A stretch of DNA of 64,000 nucleotides from Strigamia acuminata (taxonomy: Eukaryota; Arthropoda; Chilopoda; Geophilomorpha; Linotaeniidae), in NCBI GenBank assembly GCA_949358305.1, contig OX442318.1, positions 978,501 through 1,042,500 on the forward strand. Reading direction: 5' to 3'. Every line of letters begins with the position of its first letter. The stretch's first letter is position 1. This document shows positions 1-10,300 of the stretch, piece after piece. The notes below the pieces were generated by a model, which was not told the DNA's origin, did not search any database, and was given only the letters and a program-made list of their open reading frames with translations. The translations under genes and the position numbers were made by a program.

Positions 1-148
1 TGTTTTCTTCACGTTTATGCTTCGTGTATGCATGTGAAGCCCTCGCACATCTTTTGAGCACCTGTACACATTTGGACACGCTCAAGGTGCTACATCGCGC
101 GCTCAAACGCACTAGATCGCGCGCGCAAACGCGCTACATCACGCATAT

Positions 149-540
149 TAGGGATAAGAACGGACCGGGATAGGGACTGGACTGGTAATGTTTGCCCTAT
201 GCGGATACGGGACGGGACGGGATTACAGTTGCTAAATTCGTACTGCGAGGCGGAGACAATTTTCTAATTCCAGTTGTTATTTATCACTATTAAGCCTAAT
301 ATTGAGCCTGATAATGCTAAAATAAAGTAAATAAACAACAACAACAAACTCATTATTAAAAGTAAATTACACTGTATGACCAAAATATTGTTGTTTCTTT
401 ACTTTATTTTAGCATTATTAGGCCTAATATTAGGCTTAATACTGATTTATTTCAATTATGCAATCATACGCGCGTATTACGCTAACGTAATGGACCCGGG
501 ACGGGTCGGGACCCGAAAATTGGTCCCGTTCTCATCCCTA
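149..540. mobile_element. hAT-type non-autonomous element with 8-bp TSD
   Basis: The ends are inverted repeats beginning TAGGGAT(A/G)AGAACGG, and the element is flanked by a perfect 8-bp direct duplication ACGCATAT (141-148 and 541-548). The interior is partly self-complementary: 288-350 pairs with 389-441 around an AATAAAGTAAA-type core. GGGACGGGACGGG-like motifs lie subterminally on both sides. An 8-bp TSD with a TAGGG terminus is typical of hAT elements. No transposase is encoded; the 108-aa open frame inside is a by-product of the palindrome. Confidence 0.8.
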
Positions 541-853
541 ACGCATATATATCGCAGACATATCGCGCCCACGACAAAGCACAAACCCATGGCAGTCACC
601 AAAGAATATTTACGCCGCTTCCACGCACGTTTTATTTTCTCACAGGCCTCTACACATTTAACTTGCGCGCGCACTTGCTACGTGCTCGTGTGGTCACAAT
701 AAATACCTAATTTTCATTAAAATAACGAATGAACGAAATCACTTCAACCACACTTGCTACGGTCGACGCATCGACGGCGATTCGCATGCGTTACCCCAAA
801 TACCGATAAAAAATCGCAGAAAACACTAATCCCGACCCAAAAACCGCCAAAAT
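541..853. other. Intergenic stretch, no gene seen
   Basis: CG-containing unique sequence between the hAT element and the large inverted repeat. Short open frames on both strands show no recognisable domain or splice structure. Confidence 0.5.
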
Positions 854-1289
854 TACCCTCAAAACACGCCAACAACCTTCCACCACTTAAATTACACCGG
901 AAAAAAACAATTTCAAACCGAAAAATCAACAAAAAAGGCCAAAAAAATATTGCAAACAAAGAGAAAAGATCAATTATCGAGGCAAATCCCCACCACAAAA
1001 CAACGCATCGCCGGTATACACTTAAGCGTACAGTGCACAACACTACTGTTTATTTTCAATGATCCAATAAATAAAATTTGAAACAAAGTTGAGTGGAATT
1101 GTACGTTTCTTGTATATTAAAGTTTTTATTTTGTTTGTTTACACCTAATTTTTTTTTTCCATCATAGAATGGCGACTCGATACTTTTGTAGCTCGAATTC
1201 ACTTCGTAAACGTGGTCGGTGTTCATCACGCGTCAATGCGCTCGTGCAATAGTATAGGCGCGCATACGATTTGATGCGCGCAAAACTTG

Positions 1290-1790
1290 CAAAACTTGCA
1301 CGGAATTTGGGCAATTTTTGACAAATTTCAGCAGATTTTTGCCTGTATTTGACAAATTTCAGAAGATTTTTTGCCTATATTTGACAAATTTCAGAAGATT
1401 TCCTCAATCCTCAAACATTTGCTGAAATTTCTCATAAAATTTCTAAAATTAATTGAAATTTGTCTGAAATTTGTCTGGAATTTGTCAAATATTGTCAAAA
1501 ATCCGTGGAAATTTGTCAAATACTGGCAAAAATCCATGTAAATTTGTCAAAAATTGCCATAATTCGGTGCAAATTGTGTTAGATATTGGAAAAATTTATT
1601 TTAACGCTTCCAACGCGCCAGTAAATCGCGCGTGCACACGCATGGATTTTTCGTCATAGTTGGATGCGCGCAAACCTCACGTAACTTGCGCCAAAATTTG
1701 GCAATTTTTGACAAATTTCAGCAGATTTTTGCCAGTATTTGACAAATTTCCACTGATTTTTGACAATATTTGACCCAACAACTGCGCCAC
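1290..1790. repeat. Degenerate TTTGACAAATTTCAG repeats
   Basis: Short imperfect repeats of the type TTTTTGACAAATTTCAG occur on the plus sense at 1310-1400 and 1700-1760, and in reverse complement at 1465-1560. The segment is itself an inverted repeat flanked by direct repeats of GCGCGCAAA...CTTGC. Only about 110 bp of it (5165-5290) is present in the right arm, so this block expanded in the left arm or contracted in the right. Confidence 0.6.
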
Positions 1791-2473
1791 GTTCCAGGCG
1801 CCGGTTTAGGCATTTTAGACCCGTTTTAGACCGTTTTAGATGGCGAAAACGTTCTCTCCATCATTTTCTACCCCTGGGTGAGGTTTTCAGCGTTCATGAT
1901 TGATGAAAAAGCTGTTTTCTAACTAGCTGTCCCATTGCTAGTTTTGGCGTCAGGTTTTAGCAACCTTCCGATCCGACTCTGTCGTCTGCACGACCTCCAA
2001 GACTGTTTTAGGGTTAATTTGAGTCAAATAATTCATTCTGGGGGTTGTTTTGGGTTTTTTACAAGTGTGTTTTTGTAGTTTTTATTGGTTTCAAACATTG
2101 TCAATTCTTTATACAAGTGTAACTTTCATTTCTCTGTATTTTGAGAACTTTGCATTGCAGCAAAGTTCATTTCTTGCCCCTTAATTATTGTGTAATTGTT
2201 GGTTTTCAAGCCCGTTTTTTAACAATAACTTTATTTGAAGTGCCTATTGTTTCAGGCACGTGCTTCCACGTGCCTTTTATTGTTGAGCAATTTCTTGGGC
2301 AGTTGCGCTCCTGTTGCTAGCATTGCTGCGCGTTCTCCGCGCGCGTACTCGCGCGTTTCGCATCACACACATTCGGGTTCAATGGCCTATCGCGGCGGCA
2401 CATTGTGTGGCATAGCGCGGCACGTTGCAATTACGTGACGTGGCACGTTGCTGTTACGTGACGCGATAGCCAG

Positions 2474-2481
2474 TATTTAAG
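2474..2481 (+). promoter_or_regulatory. TATA-like box facing the repeat array (left arm)
   Basis: TATTTAAG sits about 150 bp before the 56-bp array, in an otherwise GC-rich setting with CACGTGAC-like motifs upstream. The mirror copy lies in the right arm. A promoter role is inferred from the motif alone. Confidence 0.25.
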
Positions 2482-2628
2482 CAGGGGATTCCATCATCGT
2501 TTACACAAATGCGCATTGCAACGTGGAGGCGCATTCGAGTCCTTTTCCCAAGCGTTGAAAAAGGACAAAACTCGTATTCGATTCGAAAGCGAATCGAATA
2601 CGATTTTTGTCCTTTTTCAACGCAAAAT

Positions 2629-3052
2629 TGTATTCGACTCGTTTTCGAGTCGAATACGAGTTTTGCCCTTCTTCAACGCGAAATCGTATTCGACTCGTTT
2701 TCGAGTCGAATACGAGTTTTGCCCTTCTTCAACGCGAAATCGTATTCGACTCGTTTTCGAGTCGAATACGAGTTTTGCCCTTCTTCAACGCGAAATTGTA
2801 TTCGACTCGTTTTCGAGTCGAATACGAGTTTTGCCCTTCTTCAACGCGAAATCGTATTCGACTCGTTTTCGAGTCGAATACGAGTTTTGCCCTTCTTCAA
2901 CGCGAAATCGTATTCGACTCGTTTTCGAGTCGAATACGAGTTTTGCCCTTCTTCAACGCGAAATCGTATTCGACTCGTTTTCGAGTCGAATACGAGTTTT
3001 GCCCTTCTTCAACGCGAAATCGTATTCGACTCGTTTTCGAGTCGAATACGAG
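2629..3052. repeat. 56-bp tandem repeat array (left arm)
   Basis: The core GTTTTCGAG recurs at 2641, 2697, 2753, 2809, 2865, 2921, 2977 and 3033, an exact 56-bp period and 8 copies. Each unit contains a hairpin with 13-bp arms (CGTATTCGACTCG) and a TTTT loop. Because 56 is not a multiple of 3, all three frames stay open and give long artefactual ORFs. Confidence 0.9.
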
Positions 3053-3155
3053 ATAGTCGATGACCCGTTCCCGGACTTTGACTCGTACGACTCGTATTCG
3101 AGATGTATTCGAGATGTATTCGAATCGTATTCGAGTCGTATTCGAGATGGTCGAT

Positions 3156-3851
3156 GATTTCCACTCGCTCGTATACGCGTTGTATACGAGCTCGTATTTT
3201 GATCGTAATCGTAAACGAATCGTTTACAAGTCGTATACAAGTTGTATACGACGTGTATACACCTCGTATACGAACGAAGTTTGGAAAATCCACCGGATAC
3301 TTACTACGACATGAAAACACATAGTAGTCACATACGTCTTATTTGGAAATTGTGTTTTCACAAACTTCGTTCGTATACGAGGTGTATACACGTCGTATAC
3401 AACTTGTATACGACTTGTAAACGTTTCGTTTACGATTACGATCAAAATACGAGCTCGTATACAACGCGTATACGAGTCGAATACGAATCGAATTCGAGTC
3501 GTATTCGAGATGGTCGATGATTTCCACTCGCTCGTATACGCGTTGTATACGAGCTCGTATTTTGATCGTAATCGTAAACGAATCGTTTACAAGTCGTATA
3601 CAAGTTGTATACGACGTGTATACACCTCGTATACGAACGAAGTTTGGAAAATCCACCGGATACTTACTACGACATGAAAACACATAGTAGTCACATACGT
3701 CTTATTTGGAAATTGTGTTTTCACAAACTTCGTTCGTATACGAGGTGTATACACGTCGTATACAACTTGTATACGACTTGTAAACGATTCGTTTACGATT
3801 ACGATCAAAATACGAGCTCGTATACAACGCGTATACGAGCGAGTGGAAATC
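3156..3851. repeat. Central double hairpin of CGTATAC motifs
   Basis: The motif GATTTCCACTCGCTCG at 3156 repeats at 3519 (period 363). Each copy runs through CGTATAC-rich sequence into a unique loop (about 3283-3360 and 3646-3723) and back through its reverse complement. The two copies make a nested inverted-repeat core. Confidence 0.8.
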
Positions 3852-3952
3852 ATCGACCATCTCGAATACGACTCGAATACGATTCGAATACATCTCGAAT
3901 ACATCTCGAATACGAGTCGTACGAGTCAAAGTCCGGGAACGGGTCATCGACT

Positions 3953-4330
3953 ATCTCGTATTCGACTCGAAAACGAGTCGAATACGATTTCGCGTTGAAG
4001 AAGGGCAAAACTCGTATTCGACTCGAAAACGAGTCGAATACGATTTCGCGTTGAAGAAGGGCAAAACTCGTATTCGACTCGAAAACGAGTCGAATACGAT
4101 TTCGCGTTGAAGAAGGGCAAAACTCGTATTCGACTCGAAAACGAGTCGAATACGATTTCGCGTTGAAGAAGGGCAAAACTCGTATTCGACTCGAAAACGA
4201 GTCGAATACGATTTCGCGTTGAAGAAGGGCAAAACTCGTATTCGACTCGAAAACGAGTCGAATACGATTTCGCGTTGAAGAAGGGCAAAACTCGTATTCG
4301 ACTCGAAAACGAGTCGAATACAATTTTGCG
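3953..4330. repeat. 56-bp tandem repeat array (right arm)
   Basis: Reverse-complement counterpart of the left array. CTCGAAAACGAG recurs at 3966, 4022, 4078, 4134, 4190, 4246 and 4302, exactly 56 bp apart, 7 copies. It has one unit fewer than the left arm. Confidence 0.9.
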
Positions 4331-4469
4331 TTGAAAAAGGACAAAAATCGTATTCGATTCGCTTTCGAATCGAATACGAGTTTTGTCCTTTTTCAACGCT
4401 TGGGAAAAGGACTCGAATGCGCCTCCACGTTGCAATGCGCATTTGTGTAAACGATGATGGAATCCCCTG

Positions 4470-4477
4470 CTTAAATA
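4470..4477 (-). promoter_or_regulatory. TATA-like box facing the repeat array (right arm)
   Basis: Minus-strand TATTTAAG, the mirror image of the left-arm box. Together the two would face inward across the satellite core. Function is inferred only. Confidence 0.25.
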
Positions 4478-5797
4478 CTGGCTATCGCGTCACGTAACAG
4501 CAACGTGCCACGTCACGTAATTGCAACGTGCCGCGCTATGCCACACAATGTGCCGCCGCGATAGGCCATTGAACCCGAATGTGTGTGATGCGAAACGCGC
4601 GAGTACGCGCGCGGAGAACGCGCGGCAATGCTAGCAACAGGAGCGCAACTGCCCAAGAAATTGCTCAACAATAAAAGGCACGTGGAAGCACGTGCCTGAA
4701 ACAATAGGCACTTCAAATAAAGTTATTGTTAAAAAACGGGCTTGAAAACCAACAATTACACAATAATTAAGGGGCAAGAAATGAACTTTGCTGCAATGCA
4801 AAGTTCTCAAAATACAGAGAAATGAAAGTTACACTTGTATAAAGAATTGACAATGTTTGAAACCCAAAAAAACTACAAAAACACACTTGTAAAAAACCCA
4901 AAACAACCCCCAGAATGAATTATTTGACTCAAATTAACCCTAAAACAGTCTTGGAGGTCGTGCAGACGACAGAGTCGGATCGGAAGGTTGCTAAAACCTG
5001 ACGCCAAAACTAGCAATGGGACAGCTAGTTAGAAAACAGCTTTTTCATCAATCATGAACGCTGAAAACCTCACCCAGGGGTAGAAAATGATGGAGAGAAC
5101 GTTTTCGCCATCTAAAACGGTCTAAAACGGGTCTAAAATGCCTAAACCGGCGCCTGGAACGTGGCGCAGTTGTTGGGTCAAATATTGTCAAAAATCAGTG
5201 GAAATTTGTCAAATATAGGCAAAAATCTGCTGAAATTTGTCAAAAATTGACCAAATTCCGTGCAAGTTTTGCAAGTTTTGTGCGCATCAAGCCATGCGCG
5301 CCTATACTATTGCACGAGCGCATTGACGCGTGATGAAAACCGACCACGTTTACGAAGTGAATTCGAGCTACAAAAGTATCAAATCGCCATTCTAGTATGG
5401 AACAAAAAAAATTAAGTGGAAACAAACAAAATAAAAACTTTAATATACGAGAAACGTACAATTCCACTCAACTTTGTTTCAAATTTTATTTATTGGATCA
5501 TTAAAAATAAACAGTAGTGTTGTGCACTGTACACTTAAATGTATACCGCAGTACAAGTACCGCGGTCCCGGTACTGCACCGGTACACGTGAAAACGCGAG
5601 TTTCTCAAATTTAAAAAGTTGATGTCGGCGGCGATGCGTTGTTTTGTGGTGAGAATTTGCCTCGAGAATTGATCTTATCTCTTTGTTTGCAATATTTTTT
5701 TTGGCATTCTTTGTTGATTTTTCGGTTTGAATTTGTTTTTTTCCGGTGTAATTTGAGTGGTGGAAGGTTGTTGGGGTGTGTTGAGGGCAATTTTGGT

Positions 5798-6099
5798 TAT
5801 TTGTTGATTTTTAATTGATTTAATCGTTTTCTGTTTGTTTTTGCTGGTTTTTAATCGATTTTTCTGTATTTTTGGTCAATTTTTACCAATTGTAATTGTT
5901 ATTTGTCATTCTGAATTGATTATTGTCCGATTTTATTCGATTATTGTCAGATTTCAGTCGATTTTTGTCGATTTCTAATCAATGTTTATACATTTCTTAT
6001 CAAGTTTTGTATATTTTTGTTGATTTTTAATCATATTTGTTCCTTTTTAATCAAAGTCGAAAACGAGTTGTAAATGCGTTCGTATGCGACGCGAACGCG
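5798..6099. repeat. Degenerate T-rich TTGATTTTTAATCGATT repeats
   Basis: A run of imperfect short repeats (TTGATTTTTAATC, ATTGTCAGATTT and similar) directly outside the right arm. The outer left flank has nothing comparable, so this lies outside the inverted repeat. No coding signal. Confidence 0.5.
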
Positions 6100-6424
6100 T
6101 ATTGGAGTCGATTCCAAGTTCGTATTCCATCGCGAACGCGCATTTGAGACGTAAACGAGTTTATCTTTTTCACTCTCGCTTGATCCCCCTTTATCGCGCC
6201 TCATTGCTCCTGTGAAAAAAAATATATGAGAATGCACAGAAATGAACCTTCCAATACTTACATGAAAATTGGCAACCTTGACACAAAACAGTCTATCGAC
6301 ACTCCCAACACCACCCCGGACATTTTTCGGAAGAGTTTGGTCCACCCGGAATCCGCAGAATAGTCTCCCCCGAAATGCGGATTTCGCGGACGCCAATCCG
6401 CGAAAAGGCTAAAACACCCAGTTT

Positions 6425-9400
6425 TTACACTGAAGCCGGAGTGGCATCGCCACTCGCTGCTTCCATATCGTGCGCTTCCAAAACGCACAACCTCTGGACT
6501 GGTCGTCGCAAATTCTTGCTAGTTGCTAACTTTATTTCACAAGCCCGTACTCGACCATTGCGCCCGTGGAATACTTCTACGATTCTCCCAACCTTCCAGG
6601 TCATTCTGGGTTGGTTTAACTCTTCTATTAAAACCACTACAGCTCCGCCCACCGACTAGAAAATGAGCGGGCGTTAACGGGTGGCTGTCTTCATCTTCGG
6701 TGTAGACGTACGAGAGCGGACGTGAGTTGATGCATGATTCTACTTCTGCGAGAATCGTCGTCAATTCTTCGAAGTCAAGGGACGATTTCCCTAAAACTTT
6801 CTTTAGACTAAACTTAGTGGATTTCACCATCCGCTCCCAAAAACCACCCCACCATGGCGCACGTTCGACTATGTAACGCCATCTGATTTTTCGTTCAGTG
6901 AGAAAGCCTTGCATTTCTTCACCTTTCACTGCTTTTAACAAAAGGCTGAGTTCCTTTTCTGTGCGCTTAAAAGTTAATGCGTTGTCGGAGTAAATCATAC
7001 TCGGGACTCTTCGCCTCGCAAAAAACCTCTTCAAAGCCTGAATGAATTTCTCTGTATTCATACTCTATACTAATTCTAAGTGCACAGCTCTAACTACTGC
7101 GCACGTGAATTCAACTATGTAGCATTTCTCTCCGCTGCGCTGATACAGCGGACCTGCGAAGTCGATTCCAACTACTTGGAAAGGTTCGGTCTGAGTAACT
7201 CTATCTGGGAGCAAGGACGACTCAGTCTGGCGTATGAACCGTCCCTGTACTCGCTTGCACACGAAACATCGACTTAAAATGCTCTTTACTGTTTTTCTCA
7301 ACTTTGGCATCCAAAATCGTTGTCGGGTTTCTGTCAAAGTCTCACCGAGTCCTCCATGGAAAACTCTCTGGTGCGCTTCCCAGACCACAAGACTGGTCAA
7401 CGCATGGTTCGAGGACAAAACATATGGGTTTATCAAATTCTTATCGACTTTAGCCCATCTAATTCTCGTATTTAATCGCATCAAACCATTCTCATCTAAA
7501 TAACACGACACGTTGCTTAAAACGGAGTCATGATTAAACTCTTGCTGACGATTTATTGCTGTTAATTCTGTCGCATAATTCTCTTGTTGAATTACACGAA
7601 TCCAATAAAGCTCGGCCTCCAGTAACTCATCTACTGTTAGAGGATCACCGTTGTGAATTTTCCCTCTGCTATTGTTGATGAATCTTTTTATCCACCCGGT
7701 GACTCGAATTAATCGTTTCCAACTGCCAAATCTTGATGGCTCTTCCATCAAATGCAATTCCGCAACTGTGACTGTAACTGCAGAACACTCTTCTGTTTCG
7801 ATTTCTTCATCGACTTCATCTGACGAACTAGTTGGCCACGCACTCTCGTTTTCTACGAGCCACTCGGGTCCATTCCACCACTCTCTTGCTTGAATTAACG
7901 TCTCTGCATCTATGCCTCTTGTTAGAAGGTCCGAGGGATTCTGAACTCCCGGACAATGACGCCAATTTGAGAATGGCACTTGCGACTGGATCTCTTCCAC
8001 TCTTCGAGCGACGAATGGAATTGCTTTTCTCTTTTCTCTTAACCAACACAAAACGATGGTTGAGTCCGTCCAAGCTGTGACTTTTGCGGTCGAGAATTGG
8101 CTCAACCTTTTAGCGACTCGGGCCAAAAGCAAAGCTCCCATTAATTCGAGTTTGGGCAGCGTTATTGTTTTAATGGGGGCTATTCTGCATTTAGAAAGAA
8201 TAAAGAAAACTTTACAATTCCCGTCTGGGTAACGCACACGATTGTACGCCACCACCCCATATGCTAGTGGACTAGCATCACAGAAAAGATGGATCTCCTG
8301 ATTGTCCAAATTCTCGTCTACGCCAAAATGTCTCGGCACTCTAATCTGCTCTAATAATGGCAATTGGACTTTCCATTTTTTCCACTGATTGAGGAATTCG
8401 ACTGGCAAGTGGCTGTCCCACTCTATTCGTTGTTTCCACAGCTGCTGATAAAACAGTTTTCCAGAGACTGTGAAAGGCGACGCAAATCCTAGCGGATCAA
8501 AGATTTGCGCCACAAGTTGGATAACCTGTTGTTTCGTGTTGGATTCACGTTCTAACATTATCTTCACATCTTCTAGTTCCAACGACAAATCATCCCTATC
8601 GCCATTCCATTTTAGGCCCAACACTTTTTGTTCGCTTTCAAACTCTGCAGTCGGATGGTCGACTGGTCCGGTGAATAGACAGTCGTTTAGAGACCGACTC
8701 TTTTGCGCATGTGATGAAGCATCATACACGATACGTAACTTTGTGGTGCTACGACGCTCCCGAATTACTGGGCGGTGCGGTAGGTAATAGCAACCACTCT
8801 GATCGAATACTTCTGGGGCCGGTTCAATGATCCCAGCTAATTTCTGTTCGTCCAGAACTTTCTTGTATCGGTGATATAAGTCTGGATTCTGCTTAAACTT
8901 GCGGACTAAATTCCACAATCGTTTAAGTGCTACTTGGTAATTACTATCCAATTCTGACTTTTCCATCAACCAGGGCAGTCCAACTTCATATCGCTCTCCC
9001 GTCCAATTGATAGATTCTTTGAATTTCGTTACCGCTTGATCATCTTTGTCCTGCGCATTCGTAAGAGACTCATGGGAAATGCCCACAGCTTCTAACTCCC
9101 AAAACCGACGCAAGAGATGATCGAGTCTGTCCTTATACTGTACGAGGTTTATCTGGATTGCTGGCTGTCTATCCAACTCGTTTTGACTCCTAATCGCTCC
9201 GTGGATTGTCCATCCGAGGGACGTGTGTAGGCACATTAATCCCTCATCCAACCGCTTGGATTCGCCGGTGACAATTCGCCAAAACTGGTCTGCGCCATCA
9301 AAATGGAAACTTCACTTTGCCGGGTCGACATCTGGTCGATATTCAACACAATCTTGTGCTTTTTCAGCATTTCACGCACGTTCTGACCGGACTGTTTCGC

Positions 9401-9719
9401 AACCGAGCTTGTTATCTGCGGAACTTCGATTAGTTCTATTTCGAAAAACTTGTTAGAATTGCTAACATTTCGCAAAGTTACTTTTACTCGACGACGACGT
9501 ACTGTCTCAGTTCTGGAATCGCCAAAACATGAGATTTGCGTATTCTGTTCACCCACGACTTGGGCATCTAGTTCTTTTACTAGTTTCTGGCTGATGAATG
9601 AGCGGTGACTCCCACCGTCAAAAAGGCATTGCACTTGCTTAGTTTTACAATCCGATTCTACATTCGTCATCAACACCTGCAAAAACAGGTCGGTGTTGTC
9701 TGCTGTGATTGTTGCGGCT
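6425..9719 (-). pseudogene. pol: BEL/Pao pol remnant: protease, deleted RT, RNase H, integrase
   Basis: Minus strand. A retropepsin-like motif LFDGGSHRSFIS lies near 9620-9585. A 1-nt loss around 9300 shifts frame before the RT. The RT N-terminus (KLRIVYDASS, SLNDCLFTGP) is followed directly, near 8640-8675, by a segment that normally comes after the catalytic palm. The YVDD-containing core of roughly 200 residues is therefore missing. RNase H (FCDASPLAYG, about 8255-8300; TLPKLELMGALL), the zinc-binding integrase N-terminus (CFVCKR) and the integrase core (GIDFAGPLY, IYSDN, ERMVKS) follow. A TAG stop interrupts the integrase at 7067-7065. A second frame change near 6650 leads to the C-terminal DUF5641-like tail, ending at 6425. 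It cannot encode a working polymerase. Confidence 0.9.
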
Positions 9720-9727
9720 GTTACGGT
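9720..9727. repeat. 8-bp TSD, left copy (GTTACGGT)
   Basis: Identical to 25216-25223. It marks insertion of the 20-bp-TIR element into BEL; both copies read in the same BEL codon frame. Confidence 0.85.
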
Positions 9728-9739
9728 TAAGCTTGTTAA

Positions 9740-10280
9740 TGTTGGTTTTTGAGAAACCCAAATGTTTTATGTCGATGTGATATAGAATCACATTTTGATT
9801 GTTTAGTTTAATTATCTCGATGTATTAATTCACATGTTTATTTACTTTGGTATTATGTTTGCTTTATGCATTTAAGCATGAAGCATCATGCATTCCCTAG
9901 CTATATTTTTATGTTATCACATGTTTTACTTTATGTAATGCATAATTCCGACACAAGGTGTCGTTGCTTATGTTTTTCCCATCCAAGATGGCCGCGCACA
10001 GCGATGTGTGCTCTCCTATTGATTTTCCCTTTGAAAAGGATCCCATATGTAAGCTTTTTCTTGTTTATATTAAATGCCTATTATTTTAGAGTCTTTAGTA
10101 TTGTTTTACAGCACCTTCTGTGCTATTTAAGCGCAGATAAGCGGCATTTTGCCGCGCGCTTTGTTTGGAATCGGTCACGTCGCTTTTACGTTCGTGTCAG
10201 AGACACGACGCCGCCATTTTCGCTTCCACACACTCGGTTTATACCGAATTTGCGCCGCTCGCCTCTGCTACTAACGTTCA
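9740..10280 (+). repeat. copia copy 1, 5' LTR
   Basis: 541 bp, TG...CA-type ends. A TATA-like TATTTAAG lies near 10124. Two YY1-like motifs, AAGATGGCCGC near 9986 and its relative GCCGCCATTTT near 10211, are present. The 3' end holds CCTCTGCTAC, complementary to the adjacent primer-binding site. Confidence 0.95.
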
Positions 10281-10282
10281 AT

Positions 10283-10300
10283 TGGTAGCAGAGGATGGTT
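10283..10300 (+). other. Primer-binding site, initiator tRNA-Met (copia copy 1)
   Basis: TGGTAGCAGAGGATGGTT, two bases after the LTR, is complementary to the 3' end of animal initiator tRNA-Met including CCA. Drosophila copia also uses this tRNA, though it primes from an internal fragment; here the match is to the intact 3' end. Confidence 0.9.

Larger units (their letters stand above)
854..5797. repeat. Giant (~5 kb) inverted repeat, foldback-like
   Basis: The left arm (about 854-3155) reappears as its reverse complement in the right arm (about 3853-5797), with very high similarity along nearly all its length. From outside inwards the arms hold AAATTTGTC-rich DNA, a unique stretch ending in a TATTTAAG box, a 56-bp tandem array, and a block of CGTATAC/CGTATTCG motifs. 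The centre (3156-3851) is itself two direct copies (period 363 bp) of a smaller hairpin. Arms differ by indels: the left has ~390 bp extra near 1290-1680, the right ~80 bp extra near 5541-5625, and the 56-bp arrays have 8 versus 7 copies. No transposase was found and no clear target duplication could be placed. It resembles Foldback-type elements or a head-to-head duplicated satellite. Confidence 0.85.

Noticed and set aside
376-702. 108-codon ORF with a hydrophobic N-terminus
   Set aside because: The hydrophobic stretch is the self-complementary core of the 149-540 hAT element, and the frame runs out through its terminal repeat.
2509-4442. Long overlapping ORFs (149-213 codons) in three frames on both strands
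   Set aside because: They come from the stop-free 56-bp tandem repeat, whose period is not a multiple of three; the repetitive translation (RVLPFFNAK, FESNTSF) is just the unit read in each frame.
2235-4716. 67-codon ORF present in both arms of the inverted repeat
   Set aside because: Its duplication only reflects the mirrored DNA; no domain, and flanking context is repeat.
9728-9739. AAGCTT as a 6-bp TSD for the element inside BEL
   Set aside because: AAGCTT is a palindrome and part of the perfect 20-bp TIR. The 8-bp GTTACGGT outside it is duplicated exactly and rejoins the BEL halves in frame, which AAGCTT would not.
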